Assembly: GCA_014534385.1 (NCBI GenBank)
Contig: JACVRP010000160.1
Location: 1 to 8,076 of the forward strand
Direction of reading: 5' to 3'
Source: Cyanobacteria bacterium Co-bin13
Lineage (GTDB): Bacteria > Cyanobacteriota > Cyanobacteriia > Phormidesmidales > Phormidesmidaceae
DNA length: 8,076 bases
Numbering within the stretch: the stretch's first letter is position 1; each line of letters begins with the position of its first letter. Under the pieces are notes generated by a model that saw only the letters and a list, made by a program, of their open reading frames with translations, was not told where the DNA came from and ran no database searches. This document shows, one piece after another, positions 5,874 through 8,076 of this stretch. Both the position numbers and the translations under genes were made by a program.

Positions 5874-6449
5874 ATGGCTGAAGAACAAACGCCCAAACCG
5901 CCTAAAGAAGTAACGCCTCAGGTAGATCCATCAGCACCTGCTGGTGACGCGCCTGAGGCTGAGGGCAAAGCGCCTGCTGCTCACGCCAAGGCTGAAGGGA
6001 AAGCAGCGGCAGCCGGTGAAGCTAAGCCCAAAGCCGCCGCCGGTGAAGCCAAACCCAAGAAGGAAAAGCCGCCTGCCGTAGAGGACAAACCGTTTGATCA
6101 GTTTATTCAGCAGGATTTTCTGCCCGGCCTAGACAAGGCCCTGAAGCAAAATGCCAAGGGAGAAATTGCGCTGTCATTCAAAAAGCAGCCCTTGCAGGTT
6201 CATGGTTTATCTGACGACGAGGAGTACTGGCAGGTCAGCGGCCAGTGGCAAGAGAACCAGCGCCAGTTCAATATTGCCTTTACCGATGAAAGCATCGGCA
6301 GCCAAAAGCTCTTCTACTACTCCAGCGGCAATTTTAAGGGCAGCACCGTTGAGCAGTTCATGGGCGATGAGCGCAAGATAACGCTCGATCTGATGTTGCT
6401 CTACACGCTGCAGCGCCTGAATGGGCAGAAATGGCTGAACCGTAACTAG
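5874..6449 (+). CDS. DUF2996 domain protein
   Basis: The 191-aa protein has two parts. Residues 1-66 are low-complexity, rich in Ala, Lys, Pro, Glu and Gly, and probably disordered. Residues 68-191 match the cyanobacterial DUF2996 domain: VEDKPFDQFIQQDFLPGL (69-86), YWQVSGQW (118-125), RQFNIAFTDE (130-139), SQKLFYYSSG (143-152) and a strongly conserved end, DERKITLDLMLLYTLQRLNGQKWL (165-188). There is no signal peptide or membrane segment. The function is not established. The variable tail followed by a conserved domain is common in this family. The ATG at 5874 opens with MAEE, a usual style for the family; only a weak GAGAAG lies upstream. The next gene starts 17 bp after the stop, so the two are likely co-transcribed. 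Confidence 0.85.
   Translation: MAEEQTPKPPKEVTPQVDPSAPAGDAPEAEGKAPAAHAKAEGKAAAAGEAKPKAAAGEAKPKKEKPPAVEDKPFDQFIQQDFLPGLDKALKQNAKGEIALSFKKQPLQVHGLSDDEEYWQVSGQWQENQRQFNIAFTDESIGSQKLFYYSSGNFKGSTVEQFMGDERKITLDLMLLYTLQRLNGQKWLNRN
6006..6059 (+). repeat. 27-bp coding tandem repeat (AAAGEAKPK twice)
   Basis: Within the DUF2996 gene, residues 45-53 and 54-62 both read AAAGEAKPK. The underlying DNA copies (6006-6032 and 6033-6059) differ mainly at third codon positions, so this is an older duplication under protein-level constraint, or convergent composition, rather than recent slippage. Confidence 0.75.
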
Positions 6450-6466
6450 GCCCAGCCCTTGCAGCA

Positions 6467-7324
6467 ATGAACTCCCAGCGTCGGGCTCTCATTCAGGTCC
6501 ACGTCTCGGTCTTTCTGTTTGGCCTGGCTGGTCTCTTTGGCAAGTTTCTGGCACTGCCTGCCAGCTTCATTGTCTTGGGCCGGACAGGCTTTGCCAGCTT
6601 GGCGCTGGGGCTTTGGCTGCTTTGGCACCGCGACTCTCTGCGGCCTAGGAGCCGTCGGGATTTCCTGGGCTTGGTGGTCCTGGGCAGTCTGCTGGCCTTT
6701 CACTGGTACAGCTTTTTCCTAGCCATTCAGCTCTCTACGGTGGCGATTGGGCTGCTGACGTTTTCTAGCTTTCCGGTGTTTGTGACCGCGCTGGAGCCGT
6801 GGTTTTTCAAGACTCGCTGGCGCTGGCGCGATGGCGCGATCGCAACTGCGGTTCTCCTAGGCGTAGCCCTGGTCATTCCCGAATACAGCTTCAGCGCCAG
6901 CAGCACCGTCGGCGCAGTCTGGGGCCTGCTGTCGGGCCTGTCGTTTGCGCTGCTGCAGCTGGTCAATAAGGGCTACCGGCAAAGGTACTCGGCCCTTGCG
7001 ATCGCACTCTATCAAAATGTCTTCGCCTGCCTCAGCCTGCTGCTGGTCACACCCCTGTCGGTTGCCCTGCTCACCCCCTACAGCCTCGGCCTGCTGCTGG
7101 TCCTGGGCGTACTCTGCACCGCTCTAGCCCACACCCTTTTCATCGAAAGCCTGGCGGTACTGCGCACCCAACTTGCCAGCGTGATCAGCGCCCTAGAACC
7201 CGTCTACGGCATTCTCCTAGCAGCGGTTTTACTGGAAGAAATCCCTGACGTGAGAACGGTGATCGGAGGGCTGCTGATTGTGGGCACGACGACACTGGCA
7301 ACTCGCTGGGAGGGCGAGGGGTAG
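6467..7324 (+). CDS. EamA/DMT-superfamily transporter
   Basis: This 285-aa inner-membrane protein has about ten predicted helices in two EamA repeats (roughly 8-136 and 149-278). The internal duplication shows in the paired motifs ALEPWF (108-113) and ALEPVYG (242-248); the latter, continuing into ILLAAVLLEEIP (249-260), is the classic EamA signature. Arg-rich loops (RPRSRRD at 59-65, KTRWRWRD at 115-122) suit the cytoplasmic side. The family exports or exchanges amino acids, nucleosides, sugars or other small metabolites; the substrate cannot be predicted here. The start is 17 bp after the DUF2996 stop with no strong Shine-Dalgarno sequence, so translation may be coupled or leaderless-like. 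The stop codon lies at the edge of an inverted repeat shared with the convergent glmU gene. The family call is firm, the substrate unknown. Confidence 0.9.
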   Translation: MNSQRRALIQVHVSVFLFGLAGLFGKFLALPASFIVLGRTGFASLALGLWLLWHRDSLRPRSRRDFLGLVVLGSLLAFHWYSFFLAIQLSTVAIGLLTFSSFPVFVTALEPWFFKTRWRWRDGAIATAVLLGVALVIPEYSFSASSTVGAVWGLLSGLSFALLQLVNKGYRQRYSALAIALYQNVFACLSLLLVTPLSVALLTPYSLGLLLVLGVLCTALAHTLFIESLAVLRTQLASVISALEPVYGILLAAVLLEEIPDVRTVIGGLLIVGTTTLATRWEGEG

Positions 7325-7460
7325 GCAGGCGCAGAGACACGGGGGCACGGGGAGGTAGAGAAGGTGAGGAAGAAGGAGGAGGTAGGGCAGCTTGCAAGGG
7401 CCAAGAACTTAAAGCTTGAACTCTCCGCGTCTCCGCGTCTCCCCCTCTCCGCGTCTGCCT
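7323..7460. repeat. Inverted octamer-repeat element (element B) between convergent genes
   Basis: The gap has a purine-rich left arm and a pyrimidine-rich right arm around a non-repetitive centre (about 7387-7420). The outer 15 bases, 7323-7337, match the reverse complement of 7446-7460 at 13 of 15 positions and touch the stop codons of both flanking genes. The right arm is an octamer series from 7421: CTCTCCGC GTCTCCGC GTCTCCCC CTCTCCGC GTCTGCCT. On the other strand this is the GCGGAGAC/GCGGAGAG unit found after gmd. The left arm holds GCGCAGAG, ACACGGGG and GCACGGGG from 7329. It may act as a bidirectional transcript end, but no T-run follows either arm, so it is not a standard intrinsic terminator. 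Confidence 0.65.
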
Positions 7461-8076
7461 TATGCCTTCTCTTCCCGCAAATGCTTAGGCCGCCACCCTG
7501 GAATTGCCTTTTGTGGAGTGCGGGCAACCACTAAGCAGTCGTCCTGCACATCTTTTGTCAAAACGGAGCCTGCGCCGATGGTGACATCATTACCGACGGT
7601 AATAGGGGCAACTAGGACACTGTTGGAGCCGGTCTTGGTGCGATCGCCGATTACGGTGGGGTGCTTCTTGTAGCCGTCGTAGTTGGCGGTGATGGTGCCC
7701 GCGCCAACGTTGACCTGCTGGCCCAGAGTAGCATCACCCAGGTAAGAGAGGTGGGCGACATTAGTGCGATCGCCCAAGGTAGCTTTTTTGAGTTCGACGA
7801 AGTTGCCGATGCGGCAGTTTTCGCCCACGGTAGCGTGGCCGCGCAGATGGGCGTAGGGACCGACTCGGGAGCCGCTCTGCACAGTGCTGTCAGACACGAC
7901 GGAGAAGGCAATGGTGGTGTTGGAGCCGATCTCGCTATTTTCGATCAGGCTGCCGGGGCCGATGCGGCTGCCGCTGCCAATGGTGGTGTTGCCGCGCAGG
8001 TGAGTCTGGGGTTCGATGATGACATCGGGCTCGATCTGCACTGTGGTGTCGATGGTGATGCTGTCGGGGTCGATCA
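7460..8076 (-). CDS. glmU: GlmU C-terminal part (glucosamine-1-phosphate N-acetyltransferase domain), partial
   Basis: The frame stays open to the window edge, so this is the last 204 residues of a longer gene. The GTG at 8041-8039 is internal, not a start. The product is the bifunctional GlmU enzyme, which acetylates glucosamine-1-phosphate and then uridylates it to UDP-GlcNAc for peptidoglycan and surface glycans. Only the left-handed beta-helix acetyltransferase domain is visible, with many hexapeptide repeats. By comparison with E. coli GlmU, and counting from the first full codon in the window, active-site equivalents are R78 (R333), K96 (K351), H108 (H363), Y111 (Y366), N131 (N386) and K137 (K392), so this half looks catalytically intact. 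The sequence VIIEPQTHLRG (19-29) is typical of cyanobacterial GlmU. The uridyltransferase half lies outside the window. Two HIP1 sites fall inside. Confidence 0.95.
   Translation of the reverse strand, partial: IDPDSITIDTTVQIEPDVIIEPQTHLRGNTTIGSGSRIGPGSLIENSEIGSNTTIAFSVVSDSTVQSGSRVGPYAHLRGHATVGENCRIGNFVELKKATLGDRTNVAHLSYLGDATLGQQVNVGAGTITANYDGYKKHPTVIGDRTKTGSNSVLVAPITVGNDVTIGAGSVLTKDVQDDCLVVARTPQKAIPGWRPKHLREEKA

Noticed and set aside
7204..7527. Minus-strand open frames through element B, rich in Ser, Pro and Arg
   Set aside because: They are translations of the purine/pyrimidine repeat and of the glmU and eamA ends in the wrong frame; no protein family is visible.

Overview
The window looks like chromosomal DNA from a cyanobacterium. 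The palindrome GCGATCGC (HIP1, over-represented in many cyanobacterial genomes) occurs eight times in 8 kb (469, 2986, 4129, 4373, 6836, 6998, 7640, 7766), against roughly 0.1 expected by chance. Several proteins are typical cyanobacterial types: a DUF2996 protein, a Ub-Mut7-C protein, an ABC1 kinase with a C-terminal membrane hairpin, and a GlmU fragment of cyanobacterial character. Base composition is moderately GC-rich. I could not assign a genus.

Layout. Positions 1-228 carry no convincing gene. They do contain a strongly self-complementary stretch (24-169) that folds as a branched RNA on the + strand. The + gene for a ubiquitin-like/Mut7-C RNase protein follows (229-975). It converges, across 31 bp, on a minus-strand cluster read right to left: a DUF924 protein (4000-3416), an ABC1/AarF kinase-like protein (3338-1695) and a short-chain dehydrogenase (1672-1007). 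A roughly 100-bp divergent region separates that cluster from + genes: a small single-pass membrane protein (4102-4389), GDP-mannose 4,6-dehydratase (gmd, 4582-5649), a DUF2996 protein (5874-6449) and an EamA/DMT-family transporter (6467-7324). The last gene, on the minus strand, is the C-terminal acetyltransferase part of glmU (7460-8076), cut by the window edge.

Function. The genes are mostly housekeeping or envelope-related. GlmU makes UDP-GlcNAc and Gmd makes GDP-4-keto-6-deoxymannose, both precursors of surface polysaccharide. The kinase-like protein belongs to a family linked to quinone/prenyl-lipid metabolism. No defence system, mobile element with a transposase, CRISPR array or tRNA was found.

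The unusual parts are non-coding. The first is the branched-RNA candidate at 24-169. The second is a pair of related elements, one just after gmd (5655-5805) and one between eamA and glmU (7323-7460). Both have a purine-rich left arm and a pyrimidine-rich right arm built on an 8/16-bp period around octamers such as GCGGAGAC. Smaller signals are an 11-bp tandem repeat upstream of gmd and an 11-bp palindrome upstream of the DUF2996 gene.
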